IMG/VR virus record: IMGVR_UViG_3300031999_000132
Location: 1 to 32,024 of that record
Source: a virus
Reading direction: 5' to 3' (one strand)
DNA length: 32,024 nucleotides
In this document: piece by piece, positions 6,772 through 14,692 of the stretch
Numbering within the stretch: position 1 is the first letter of the stretch
How the letters are laid out: every line of letters starts with the position of its first letter
Translations under genes and position numbers: made by a program
The notes under the pieces: generated by a model
The model's database searches: none
Told to the model about the DNA's origin: nothing
Seen by the model: only the letters and a program-made list of their open reading frames with translations

Positions 6772-8961
6772 ATGAATATAACTGTCGGTAAGAGCCGCTA
6801 CAGTACCAGCTGGCAGACCCGGGGCTTCTCGTGGGAAGGCCTCGTTAAACATCTCCAAAACAATATAAAACTGACCCCCGAGACGCTCGAACAGTATCAA
6901 AGCATGACCAAAGAGGCTCGTGACGCGGTAAAAGACGTCGGGGGCGTATGCGCGGGCATAATAGCGGCAGGCTCCGGGCGTCGTAAGATAGACGGCATCA
7001 ACACGGCACAAGTACTTATCTATGACGCCGACAAAGCTTCCCCGGATTTTATTAATAAAATAAAAGCCACCCCCTATAGTTATGTAATGTACAGCACGCG
7101 CAGCCATACCCCCGAGCATCCCCGGTGGCGCTTACTTTTACCACTCAACCGCGTTGTAACTGCGGAAGAATTCATGCCCATATTACTGCGAATAGCTGAG
7201 GATCTTGGCGTAGAAAACTTCTGCCCGTCGACGTACCGGATTAATCAGCTCATGTACTACGGCTCTTACAGCACCGGGGGGCAGCCTCCCGCGTTTGAAT
7301 CAAGAGCCGCCGCCAGTATCGATGCCGATGCTACTTTAGCGCGACCGTACACTCTCGAGCTGTTCGAGGGTAAAGTAACGATAGGTGGAGCTGGTAAGCG
7401 CCTGGGCGATCCAAGACAGTATGCGGGACTCGTAGGGGCCTTTTGCCGCTGTTATACAATAACTCAGGTTATTAATTTGTTTCTCTCCGATATTTATTCG
7501 TCTACTGATGATCCGTGCCGTTTTATGAGAATAGGAGCTACGGGTGGGCCTGGATTACTTGTTTTTAATGACCTGTGGGCCTGGTCAGCTCATGCTACCC
7601 ACGATGTCTGTGCCGATGGACATGACCATAATGCTTTTAATCTGGTAAAAATGCATAATTTCAGTGGTGATTTCGTGGCATGCTGCGACTGGATAAGCAC
7701 AAAACTACCCCAGGTCACATCCGAATCCGCTTCAGCTGCCTTCGCGGAAATGCAAGCCGTGGTCGCCGCGGCCGTAGAAACGCACGGAGAGTGGGCTTCA
7801 GGCTTCGAAAGGGCGGATGATGGCTCCATACTACCTACTACACTTAACTGCATGCTGGCGGCCAAATATGACCCTAATCTGGCTGGTATAGCATACAATA
7901 CCCTTGTAGAACGTATAATGGTTCTGCATCCCCTACCCTGGCGTGGTATAGAAGATGGGCAATGGGGTGATAATGATGACATACAGCTGGACAACTACAT
8001 GACCAAGACTTATACTGAGTTCTCGAACCGTAGCTTGTTAAAGGCGCTCATAGAGGCCGTAATGGCGCGAAAGTATAACCCCCTGCATGATAAACTTAAC
8101 AATTTACCCGCGTGGGATGGCACCAAAAGGGTTGAAACATTGTTTATAGATCATTTAGGTGCTCCTAATACTCTTTTAATACGTACGATGACCTGCAAGT
8201 GGCTATCCGGCTGCTGGCAGCGTGCCTTCAAGCCTGGAATAAAATTTGACCAATTACTGGTACTGGTAGGTGATCAAGGTATACGTAAAAGTGCCATACT
8301 ACAAATATTGGCTATGGGATACTTTACCGACAGCATATCGTTGCGCGACATGGAACGCGCTAAAGATGCTTGCGAAAAGATGCATGGCACCTGGATAGCT
8401 GAACTGGGTGAAATGAAAGGCCTGTCGTCAGTCGATAAAGAAGCCATAAAATGCTTCCTCAGTTCACAGGCAGACACGTACAGGCCTTCTTACGGCCACC
8501 ATGCTCAGCTCTATCGACGGCTAACTTGTTTCGCTGGTAGTACTAATCGTGAAGACCAATTATCGGATGAGACCGGCAACCGGCGATGGTGGATAATACC
8601 CTGCTCCGGTTTCGTGCGCGAACTTACAGAAGTAGAACAGGTGTGGGCAGAAGTAAAAGCTTCTTATAGTCAGGAGCTCTTATATCTGAATAAGGAAATG
8701 GAAAAAGAGACTATACAATACCAGGAGCAATTTACAGAGCATGATGCGTGGGAAGATGACATACGTAAGTATATTACGGATAAAACTACCATTACTGTCG
8801 CTGAAATCTGGAAGGAGTGTTTTTTGAAATCACCGGACCTGTTGGATTGGAATAAACAGAGGCGTATTGGTAAAATACTTCGACATATAACCAGTAAAAA
8901 ACCGGTAAAGATTCATGGTCAATGTTATTGGAATTTGGGCACCAAGGCACCAATAAAATAG
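6772..8961 (+). CDS. Primase/helicase with VapE-like ATPase domain
   Basis: This is a 729-aa replication protein starting 3 bases after the polymerase stop. The N-terminal part looks like an archaeo-eukaryotic primase-type domain: LIYDADKAS (DxD at 85-87), then YSTRSHTPEHPRWRLLLPL (107-125). The C-terminal part is VapE/VirE-like: LPAWDGTKRVETLFIDHLG (445-463), P-loop GDQGIRKS (500-507), Walker B-like TWIAELGEM (540-548) and NRRWWIIP (603-610). Proteins of this layout prime and unwind DNA at phage origins. The P-loop has Arg where Gly normally precedes the Lys. An iteron-rich region lies immediately downstream. AAAGGA about 8 bases before the ATG serves as ribosome site. Confidence 0.88.
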   Translation: MNITVGKSRYSTSWQTRGFSWEGLVKHLQNNIKLTPETLEQYQSMTKEARDAVKDVGGVCAGIIAAGSGRRKIDGINTAQVLIYDADKASPDFINKIKATPYSYVMYSTRSHTPEHPRWRLLLPLNRVVTAEEFMPILLRIAEDLGVENFCPSTYRINQLMYYGSYSTGGQPPAFESRAAASIDADATLARPYTLELFEGKVTIGGAGKRLGDPRQYAGLVGAFCRCYTITQVINLFLSDIYSSTDDPCRFMRIGATGGPGLLVFNDLWAWSAHATHDVCADGHDHNAFNLVKMHNFSGDFVACCDWISTKLPQVTSESASAAFAEMQAVVAAAVETHGEWASGFERADDGSILPTTLNCMLAAKYDPNLAGIAYNTLVERIMVLHPLPWRGIEDGQWGDNDDIQLDNYMTKTYTEFSNRSLLKALIEAVMARKYNPLHDKLNNLPAWDGTKRVETLFIDHLGAPNTLLIRTMTCKWLSGCWQRAFKPGIKFDQLLVLVGDQGIRKSAILQILAMGYFTDSISLRDMERAKDACEKMHGTWIAELGEMKGLSSVDKEAIKCFLSSQADTYRPSYGHHAQLYRRLTCFAGSTNREDQLSDETGNRRWWIIPCSGFVRELTEVEQVWAEVKASYSQELLYLNKEMEKETIQYQEQFTEHDAWEDDIRKYITDKTTITVAEIWKECFLKSPDLLDWNKQRRIGKILRHITSKKPVKIHGQCYWNLGTKAPIK

Positions 8962-9165
8962 TTATTAGTACCACTTTAGGTGCCCTTTATAAGTTATTGA
9001 TATATATAATAAAATACGAGACTGGGCACCAAGGCACCCATTTTTATATATAAACTAATATATGATAATATAAGTGGTATAAAGGAGGAGGTAGTATATT
9101 CCCAATATGCTAGAAGGAAAAATGGGTGCCCTTGGTGCCCGCGTTAAATTGGTGCCCGCGGTAAA
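8937..9165. repeat. Iteron cluster, candidate replication origin
   Basis: GGCACC or its complement GGTGCC occurs eight times: 8938, 8946, 8979, 9025, 9033, 9125, 9134 and 9151. A near-perfect inverted repeat pairs 9024-9045 with 9118-9140 (one extra base), enclosing 72 bp of very AT-rich DNA. A 17-bp tandem repeat, TTGGTGCCCGCGTTAAA, occupies 9132-9148 and 9149-9165 with one mismatch. The block follows the primase/helicase gene, as expected for a phage origin with iterons and an AT-rich unwinding element. A strong GGAGGAGG at 9084-9091 lies inside, but no convincing gene follows it. Confidence 0.5.
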
Positions 9166-9189
9166 TATCGATATAAAAGGTTGATTTTA

Positions 9190-9462
9190 ATGGAGAAAGA
9201 CATACAAAAATATTTAAGTAAGTCGTTAAGTGGCAATAATTGCCTAGTGATCAAAATTATTTTAGCTAATATAATAGGAATACCAGACCTTCTCGTCATA
9301 TCCCCGGCAACAATATTCATGATTGAGGTGAAATCGGAAACAGGGCGACTATCTCCCGCACAGTCCCTGATGATCAAAAGATTGCGCGAACATGGTATGA
9401 AAGTCTATGTAATAACCGGCATGGAAGAGGCAAAACAATTTATACTTGGAAGGAGTGTTTAA
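9190..9462 (+). CDS. VRR-NUC domain nuclease
   Basis: The 90-aa protein has the minimal VRR-NUC (PD-(D/E)XK) pattern: MEKDIQKYL helix at the start, IGIPDLLVI with the PD aspartate, MIEVKSETGRLSPAQ with E-x-K and the conserved Gln, and HGMKVYVI at the C-terminal strand. Stand-alone VRR-NUC proteins of this size are common in phage replication modules and act as structure-specific or Holliday-junction-type endonucleases. The ATG at 9190 is preferred over an in-frame TTG at 9181 because AAAAGG precedes it by 9 bases. The coding start lies immediately after the iteron cluster. Confidence 0.88.
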   Translation: MEKDIQKYLSKSLSGNNCLVIKIILANIIGIPDLLVISPATIFMIEVKSETGRLSPAQSLMIKRLREHGMKVYVITGMEEAKQFILGRSV

Positions 9463-9473
9463 TACGAAAAATT

Positions 9474-9508
9474 TATATTAAGTTTAGGGAGTTTAGGTCA
9501 TTAATATA
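9474..9508. promoter_or_regulatory. Operator-like nested repeats
   Basis: An 8-bp inverted repeat TATATTAA/TTAATATA (9474-9481 and 9501-9508) encloses two direct copies of AGTTTAGG (9481-9488 and 9491-9498) spaced 10 bp apart, one helical turn. The site sits just after the VRR-NUC stop at the head of a 206-bp spacer (9463-9668). The spacing suggests cooperative protein binding on one DNA face. The binding protein is unknown. Confidence 0.35.
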
Positions 9509-9577
9509 AGGCCGATTTAGCGCCGGCTCCGAGGATTAAATAAGGGGTGTGGCAATCTGGGTACTCGAGGATCATAG

Positions 9578-9619
9578 TATAATTATAACATATTTCAGAG
9601 TACAATATATTAATACTCT
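9578..9619 (+). promoter_or_regulatory. -10-like box and downstream inverted repeat before the sigma-like operon
   Basis: A perfect TATAAT lies at 9578-9583, but no good -35 is found 16-18 bases upstream. An inverted repeat AGAGTA/TACTCT (9597-9602 and 9614-9619) follows at about where the start of transcription and an operator would be. Together they could control the 41-aa gene and the sigma-like gene. The weak -35 would fit an activator-dependent promoter. Confidence 0.3.
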
Positions 9620-9668
9620 ACTAATATTTTTTGCCCGATATACACTTTAACTTAACCGGAGGATTGGT

Positions 9669-9794
9669 ATGGACGCAACAACAAATGCCCTGGCCTGCGC
9701 GATAGCTCAGCTCGCGGAACATCTTGGAGTGGATCGGCTGTATCTGCGTGATGCCCCGCCCGAGGTTGCAAATGGTCAAGCACAGGAAGTATAA
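9669..9794 (+). CDS. Small hypothetical protein (41 aa)
   Basis: A short frame starts at the ATG at 9669 with a strong GGAGGA (9659-9664) upstream and ends at TAA 9792-9794. The peptide begins MDATTNALACAIAQLAEHLG and ends in an acidic/Gln-rich tail. The first half is a predicted amphipathic helix. It lies 22 bases before the sigma-like gene and is probably cotranscribed with it. Coding support comes from the ribosome site and GC-rich codon pattern in an otherwise AT-rich spacer. Function is unknown. Confidence 0.55.
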   Translation: MDATTNALACAIAQLAEHLGVDRLYLRDAPPEVANGQAQEV

Positions 9795-9816
9795 TTAGAT
9801 CAGGAGATCGGACACC

Positions 9817-10284
9817 ATGGTGCAATGCTCGGACACTACATCATTTTATGCAGCCAACTTGTCCGATCTCCAACGCTTTGTCAACTACTCAAATGTCAAC
9901 CACAATGATTCTTCCGATGTGATCCAGGATTTCTTTCTTTACAATTGCGAACGTAATGCCCTGGCAAACTGGGATGCGTCCCGCGCAAGTTACTCCACTT
10001 ACGTGTTCACGGTTTTACGCTGGCAGATGCAGCCATATACTAAGTACAACAGGATATCACAGCAGACCATGCCTGAGACGATGCCTGATGAGACAACGGA
10101 TATATCCATGCGCGTCCGGGAATTGGCTGATTATATTCGCAAGCATGGCGGGGATTATGTTGAGAGATTATTAAATCATTTACATAAGAGAGTGCAGGGC
10201 TTTCCGCTTACGGAGGATGATAAATACATCGAAATTTTATTTCATAAATTAGTTCGTGCATTTAAAATGGCGGAGAAAGTATGA
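9817..10284 (+). CDS. Sigma-70 region-2-like putative late transcription regulator
   Basis: The 155-aa protein contains, at about residues 30-75, SSDVIQDFFLYNCERNALA followed by NWDASRASYSTYVFTVLRW. This resembles sigma-factor region 2 (an acidic DxxQDFFL helix, then a [YF]DxxRAxFxTY helix that contacts core polymerase and the -10). The C-terminal half is a charged helical region without a clear region 4. Proteins of this kind in phages are annotated as RNA polymerase sigma factors or late activators. It is the last gene before a terminator and lies between the replication genes and the virion genes, fitting an early-to-late switch. AGGAG is 10 bases before the ATG. The sigma assignment is from pattern recognition only. 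Confidence 0.55.
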   Translation: MVQCSDTTSFYAANLSDLQRFVNYSNVNHNDSSDVIQDFFLYNCERNALANWDASRASYSTYVFTVLRWQMQPYTKYNRISQQTMPETMPDETTDISMRVRELADYIRKHGGDYVERLLNHLHKRVQGFPLTEDDKYIEILFHKLVRAFKMAEKV

Positions 10285-10385
10285 TGGTACGGGGAGTATT
10301 TGCATTGTCGAGCGTGGGCGTGGTGCAATCGTCTGCCTGTACCGGGTGGCCCACGCCCTTTTTAGGAGAAATGACGGGCAAGTAA
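10281..10385 (+). CDS. Possible 34-aa lipoprotein-like peptide
   Basis: A short frame (MMVRGVFALSSVGVVQSSAC...) starts at 10281, overlapping the sigma-like stop by four bases (ATGA), with GGAG 6 bases upstream. Its hydrophobic stretch followed by SSAC looks like a lipobox, as in small outer spanins. Against it, the frame runs through a strong terminator hairpin and into the opposite-strand tail-completion gene. It is listed as a weak candidate only. Confidence 0.18.
   Translation: MMVRGVFALSSVGVVQSSACTGWPTPFLGEMTGK
10312..10363 (+). terminator. Rho-independent terminator between convergent operons
   Basis: The stem GCGTGGGC (10312-10319) pairs with GCCCACGC (10349-10356). Inside the loop GGTGCA (10322-10327) can pair with TGTACC (10338-10343). 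An alternative register pairs 10316-10323 with 10351-10358. A run of five T follows (10359-10363). It ends the rightward replication/sigma transcription unit and lies at the 3' end of the convergent packaging operon. Confidence 0.75.
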
Positions 10386-10745
10386 TTCTTCGATAGCGTC
10401 CATATCAGATTCCTGAATCATCATGAACGGACGCGCCACCATTTTTTCCGTGCCTTCGTTTAGATAGCCCGCATACGACGCGCTATTAGTCACGGATACT
10501 ATATCTCCATTGATATCAGTACCTAATGATGCGATAAGGTTGCCTGTTTTATTAAGCAAGGGCCAGGAGCCTGTTGGTTCTACCCGGGGGTCCCAGCGGT
10601 CTGGCCGGCCTTCTTCATCAAAATTACGCTGTACAGAGGCCAGCAGGAGCTCGGCGATTTCATCCATGGGTAAGTTGCGACCGTCATCCGCGATGCGGTC
10701 TATGCCGTTTAGAACGTCAACCACGTCTATGCTTGTATTGATCAT
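10362..10745 (-). CDS. Phage virion morphogenesis / tail completion protein (Mu gpG / P2 gpS-like)
   Basis: The 127-aa protein matches the phage tail-completion pattern: LLLASVQRNFDEEGRPDRWDP, WPLLNKTGNLIASL, then SASYAGYLNEGTEKMVARPFM near the C-terminus. Family members act late in head or tail joining. It is the last gene of the leftward packaging cassette and overlaps the upstream membrane-protein gene by four bases (10742-10745). In Mu the equivalent gene lies just before the protease/scaffold gene and points the same way. Here the cassette is inverted, so it is the most distant from that gene. Confidence 0.85.
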   Translation of the reverse strand: MINTSIDVVDVLNGIDRIADDGRNLPMDEIAELLLASVQRNFDEEGRPDRWDPRVEPTGSWPLLNKTGNLIASLGTDINGDIVSVTNSASYAGYLNEGTEKMVARPFMMIQESDMDAIEELLARHFS

Positions 10746-11014
10746 TTGTTTTCCTTACGCGCAACGAGGATATCCAATTTCTTATTGATTTCGGCGTCCA
10801 GTCTATCGATACGTTGCTCATTGGCAACAGCCTTTTCCTTGAGTGTCACAATGGAGGAGTTCGTGGTGAAGGCCCAGGTCACGGCACCGCCTATGCCCGC
10901 GATAATTAATCCGCTGGCAAGCCATAAGCATACCAGGGCTTTATCTAATGTCAAGAAGGTTTTCTTGCAGAGGTCCGGGATTTCTTCTTCGTCGGCGATT
11001 TTAGGGTGCTCCAT
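10742..11014 (-). CDS. One-TM protein with coiled-coil tail, possible lysis accessory
   Basis: The 90-aa protein has a charged N-terminus, one membrane segment of about 24 residues (around 26-50, LVCLWLASGLIIAGIGGAVT), then a heptad-rich coiled coil (TLKEKAVANEQRIDRLDAEI) and a basic end. Its size and layout resemble small phage membrane proteins of the XhlA or holin-accessory kind. AAGGAG lies 7 bases before the ATG. No endolysin gene is adjacent in this window, so a lysis role is not supported by context. A virion-assembly membrane anchor is an alternative. Confidence 0.6.
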   Translation of the reverse strand: MEHPKIADEEEIPDLCKKTFLTLDKALVCLWLASGLIIAGIGGAVTWAFTTNSSIVTLKEKAVANEQRIDRLDAEINKKLDILVARKENK

Positions 11015-11016
11015 AA

Positions 11017-11940
11017 TCAGGCTCCTTCATTCAGTGGTACATTAGTCCAGACACACTCAGACCTGTTATCCTCTGATCGATCCTTGTTATAACCAGCGCC
11101 CCGTTTCCAGTCCAGAACCCTCAGTGGACTGTCTGGCCATTGCTTTAATTCTCCACATAAAATTATTCGCAGGTCTTTGTTCGTGTGATTATCTATCACC
11201 CATTGCTTAGCCCTGTCCCAGACCGACCCATCCTTGTCGTCAGCCTCATAACACTCATAATCAGCCATATAAGGCGGATCAAGGAACACGGCCGTGGATC
11301 CAAATTTTGTTGTGTAGGATGGCGTTAATAGCCTTTCGAAATCTCCGTGCAAAATGGACACATCAACGAGTCTGTCAAATACAGCGGATACCATAGAGTC
11401 AATGATGTCACGTCTATTGCCTTTATTCAGAACGCCCTTGTTCCCGGCCACGGGCTTTTTGGAACTTGTGAGCACGCCCTGGTTATAGGCCACGGGCTTT
11501 TTGGACCACGATTGTCCCTTTATCGTATGATTCACCGAGCACCAATTACTACCAATCCACAAGTTAATCCCCCAGATCCACCAGGCTGCCAATTCCGGGT
11601 CACAAAACTTAGGATCAGACCTCATCATCTCCAATGTAAACTCGTGCTTATGATTAACCAGATAATCGTGCCTGGCGTGCAGGTCTATTTCAAACCGCGG
11701 ATTGTACAGGTGCTCTATGACGGCCTCATGATGATACTTCACCGCCCTAAAAGCGTTAACCACATAGCAGTCCGCATCATTGATGGCCTCAAAGGTGTGC
11801 TCATAAGGAGAAGCAAGCAGCATAGATGCACAGCCACAAAATGGCTCCACATAGGCCTTGGTCGGGCCAAAGATGTCCCAGCACACTTTAGCTATACGCT
11901 GCTTGTTACCAAAATAAGTGAAAAGTTTATCTACTGCCAA
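11017..11940 (-). CDS. DNA N6-adenine methyltransferase (D12 class, Dam-like)
   Basis: The 307-aa protein has the D12-class signatures: FTYFGNKQRIA at the N-terminus, AdoMet-binding motif I YVEPFCGCASMLLASP (about 31-46) and catalytic motif IV FLDPPYMADYE in the C-terminal half. It would methylate adenine in phage or host DNA, most likely protecting phage DNA from restriction or marking it for packaging. The start is TTG at 11940, chosen because GGAGGA lies 4 bases upstream and the frame closes immediately before it at the portal stop (TAATTG). Its place inside a packaging cassette, between portal and membrane protein, is unusual. Target specificity cannot be read. Confidence 0.85.
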   Translation of the reverse strand: MAVDKLFTYFGNKQRIAKVCWDIFGPTKAYVEPFCGCASMLLASPYEHTFEAINDADCYVVNAFRAVKYHHEAVIEHLYNPRFEIDLHARHDYLVNHKHEFTLEMMRSDPKFCDPELAAWWIWGINLWIGSNWCSVNHTIKGQSWSKKPVAYNQGVLTSSKKPVAGNKGVLNKGNRRDIIDSMVSAVFDRLVDVSILHGDFERLLTPSYTTKFGSTAVFLDPPYMADYECYEADDKDGSVWDRAKQWVIDNHTNKDLRIILCGELKQWPDSPLRVLDWKRGAGYNKDRSEDNRSECVWTNVPLNEGA

Positions 11941-13311
11941 TTAGTCCTCCAAATCGTTTGACTTTGCAGAACCTCCTGCAGTGTCTTTGGTCTCGTGTGT
12001 CAATGTAGCCGTATCACCTGATTTATCATCAGGGCTAACGTCTTCAGGAGATACTGGTTTGATGGCGGGAGCCATTTCTGCTGCGGTTTTTAATTCGAAT
12101 TCAGTGTCCAGCAGATCAAACCTGTTTTGATAAAATTCTTTGGTATACTTGATACCCGTTTGTTCCAGGTAAACTGCCATTTGTGCATCGTCTTTGGTCG
12201 GGTTAGGCGGGGAGATCATCTGGAACTTGGGCTGATTACCAGCGGCAGGCCAGTTAAGCTCGTAGATCCAGCCTATTAGCGTATTGTAAACCATTTCTAT
12301 GATCTTGGTATCTTCGGATACGATATCATCACGGATGCCTCCATGTACCTTGGCTGCGGCAAAGCTTCCACCAGACTCATCCATTTTGGTGGTTAAGGTC
12401 TGGCCAAGGATTCCAATGGATATTTCCTCGTTCATCAGCTGGATATATTTATCATGTATATCCGAAGAAGATCCATCGTTCATTTTGAGAGCTTCAACTT
12501 TGAACTCGGACGGGTGTGCGATGATACCATCCTGCACGGTTGTATCCAACATGTTAATCATTTCCTGCACCCGTGCAGCCTGTGCGCCCAGAGGGTATTC
12601 AGCACGAAGCCATGGTGTCCCGTACTTCTCGACGAAGGCGCAATAAAATCTTAATCCGCTGTGTCTAAATTTTACTGGCCAATAGACTACTGACCCAAGC
12701 GGACGGCCGTATGGGCGTTCATAGGACGGGCGGTACCGGGGCATGATAAATTTATAGTTGGGTACGGGTACGCCTTCAATCTGATTCTCTTGTGTTAAGT
12801 AGCGCAGTTCATTCTCTTCATTAAAACGGAACCAGTTCGGGTCTTTGGGTGCGATAGCTTTTGGCAGGAGCATTCCGCCAGTAGATTCCCAGAGTACTTC
12901 GACAGGCTGATAGCCGAAGAACACAGCGTAAAGAATTTCGTGCATGATGTCGGACATCGGCCATCCATCCAGGATAGCTTTAATCGTGGTATACTGTCTG
13001 GATAAGCTGCCATTGCGATCCAGGGTCCAGTCCAGACTCAGAGTCCCTGCAATGCGCGACTCCATACAGCCATTAACATGTGCATCTTCCAGCAAGTATT
13101 TATACTCGCTGATTTCCCGCCCGATCTTCCGCAGCGTCTCGGATGGGTTTGGCAGATACCCCATGGTCTTGAAAAAGTCGAATGCTGTTTCGCGTGTAGC
13201 TATTTCCTGGCTGAGCCTGGTCGAGGACGGCGCAGCGAAGGTCATGGCACCACCAGACTGTAACGGAATCTGGATCATACGTTCAGGTCTGTATTTTTTA
13301 TAGCGTCCCAT
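11941..13311 (-). CDS. Portal protein (DUF935, Mu gp29-like)
   Basis: The 456-aa protein has the DUF935 pattern: an N-terminal segment with YLPNPSETLRKIG, a DAHVNGCMESRIAGTLSLDW block (about 76-95), FFGYQPVEVLWE, a central KYGTPWLRAEYPLGA segment, then LGQTLTTKMDESGGSFAAAKVH and a C-terminal acidic tail. Portals form the dodecameric ring at one head vertex through which DNA enters and leaves. The gene follows terL by one base, with TGGAG 6 bases before the ATG. The Ser/Asp/Lys-rich C-terminus (last 50 residues) is probably disordered. No MuF-type minor head gene follows, unlike Mu. Confidence 0.9.
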   Translation of the reverse strand: MGRYKKYRPERMIQIPLQSGGAMTFAAPSSTRLSQEIATRETAFDFFKTMGYLPNPSETLRKIGREISEYKYLLEDAHVNGCMESRIAGTLSLDWTLDRNGSLSRQYTTIKAILDGWPMSDIMHEILYAVFFGYQPVEVLWESTGGMLLPKAIAPKDPNWFRFNEENELRYLTQENQIEGVPVPNYKFIMPRYRPSYERPYGRPLGSVVYWPVKFRHSGLRFYCAFVEKYGTPWLRAEYPLGAQAARVQEMINMLDTTVQDGIIAHPSEFKVEALKMNDGSSSDIHDKYIQLMNEEISIGILGQTLTTKMDESGGSFAAAKVHGGIRDDIVSEDTKIIEMVYNTLIGWIYELNWPAAGNQPKFQMISPPNPTKDDAQMAVYLEQTGIKYTKEFYQNRFDLLDTEFELKTAAEMAPAIKPVSPEDVSPDDKSGDTATLTHETKDTAGGSAKSNDLED

Positions 13312-13312
13312 T

Positions 13313-14692
13313 TTAGCTCCAATATCCTGTTAAAGTTTTCTCTCGTTTGCCTTTTAAAGTCAGATTGACAAAATCAAATGATTGCGATTGCTGCTGGACA
13401 GGATCATGCAGAATAGATTTTGTAATGGTTGGTCGTACGCTGTTATCGAAGTTGCCCATACCTTGCGACATATATAAGAGGGCTTGACTTAGACTGTCGC
13501 ATAAATCATCGAATTGACCATTGGGAAACAGACTGCATTGACTTGTGAGAAGCTTGTTCCAGGGGCCCTTCATAAGTAATACGGCACCTTGTTCGATGAG
13601 CGGGGTAACTGCAATAGCGCGGGAAGTTTTATCCCGATCGATTTTATAAGCTACGACGGGCATGGTAGTACGTTGAAACATCTGGATGAGGGATTGGCCG
13701 CTTGCTTTATCTTCGATCAGCACACAGTCAGGTTTCCATTTGGTATAAAGCTCAGTGGTTTTGAGGATCAGGTCCGGGAAATTCAGATGCTCCATGCCAG
13801 CGTCCAGGCAAATAAATTTATCATTGGTCTGGAGCCACATAGTCCAAGCTGAGTAGTCCGAAGATTCTTTGTCCTTGAAAGCGGTATCCAGACTCAGGAT
13901 TCGCCGTTTAATGGTGTAGTCTGGAGGTGTAAGCTCGGTGTATTGCCACCACTGTTCTTTAAATAATTCATCAATCCCCTGATCTATGAACTCGGCATAA
14001 ATTTCTTGCCTGCGAATTACGGAAGGTACATCATCCTCGAGCTGTTTGATTTCTTTAGGGTCGAGCAGCGGATTTTGATAGCTCGATACCTGGTGGGTTT
14101 TCCAGTCTGGATTGGCTACAGGATCCATACCCTTTTTATAGAAGGTATAAAACAGGTGCTCGGAACCGTCTTTGCAGAGCTTGCCCTTGGGCGTGCCGAT
14201 AAAATATACATTAGCCTTGTGATCCATAATCATTGGATACAAGGTGTTATACCATAAAGTTGAGTTATCTTTGAAGACGATGCCAGCCTCATTGACCACG
14301 ATAGTATTATAGGCAAAACCTTCGATGTTTTCAGGTCGTTCCGCGGATTTCATACTGAGAGTTCCACCACAGACCTTTAGAATTTTTTTCTGTTCATTCC
14401 AGGCCCAGAGGTTGGTCTTGATTTGTCGACATAGAGGAGCAAAATATTTTTCAAAGTATGCGCTTAAATTGGCTTGGATCGTATCTACCCAGAGGATAGA
14501 TTTGCCTGCGATTAGCTGCTCCATGCAATAGGTTACAGCGCCATAGGTGCCTCCACAGCGTCGCCCTTTGGCGAAGACGATGAAGCGGTGGGGATCATCG
14601 AAGACTTCTTGTTGGCAGGGTGTCTGCGTGAGTTTAAAGTCTCCCCCGTCCTTGGTGATCGGATTGGAATCGTCTACCATTTCAAATTTCAT
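13313..14692 (-). CDS. Terminase large subunit
   Basis: The 459-aa packaging motor has an N-terminal ATPase and a C-terminal RNase H-like nuclease. The adenine-motif-like TPCQQEVF lies at 24-31. The Walker A is of the deviant type FAKGRRCGGTYG (40-51), with the Lys ahead of the loop as in lambda and P2 terminases. Walker B with catalytic Glu is IVVNEAG (131-137), and the coupling motif is FIGTPKG (164-170). The nuclease acidic residues appear as LSLDTAF (D269), VLIEDKASG (E327, D328) and FDDLCDS (395-401). It overlaps the small-subunit gene by four bases. It cuts and pumps DNA into the prohead through the adjacent portal. Confidence 0.92.
   Translation of the reverse strand: MKFEMVDDSNPITKDGGDFKLTQTPCQQEVFDDPHRFIVFAKGRRCGGTYGAVTYCMEQLIAGKSILWVDTIQANLSAYFEKYFAPLCRQIKTNLWAWNEQKKILKVCGGTLSMKSAERPENIEGFAYNTIVVNEAGIVFKDNSTLWYNTLYPMIMDHKANVYFIGTPKGKLCKDGSEHLFYTFYKKGMDPVANPDWKTHQVSSYQNPLLDPKEIKQLEDDVPSVIRRQEIYAEFIDQGIDELFKEQWWQYTELTPPDYTIKRRILSLDTAFKDKESSDYSAWTMWLQTNDKFICLDAGMEHLNFPDLILKTTELYTKWKPDCVLIEDKASGQSLIQMFQRTTMPVVAYKIDRDKTSRAIAVTPLIEQGAVLLMKGPWNKLLTSQCSLFPNGQFDDLCDSLSQALLYMSQGMGNFDNSVRPTITKSILHDPVQQQSQSFDFVNLTLKGKREKTLTGYWS

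Noticed and set aside
9098-9184. Short frame after GGAGGAGG inside the iteron block (25 aa from ATG 9107 or 28 aa from ATT 9098)
   Set aside because: The ATG is 15 or more bases from the ribosome-site-like sequence, an ATT start is rare, and the peptide is just translated iterons.
9530-9600. Possible tRNA-like segment in the spacer before the 41-aa gene
   Set aside because: No cloverleaf with acceptor, anticodon and T-arm pairing could be built.
13589-13852. Plus-strand frame opposite terL
   Set aside because: Antisense to a strongly supported gene and without a ribosome site.
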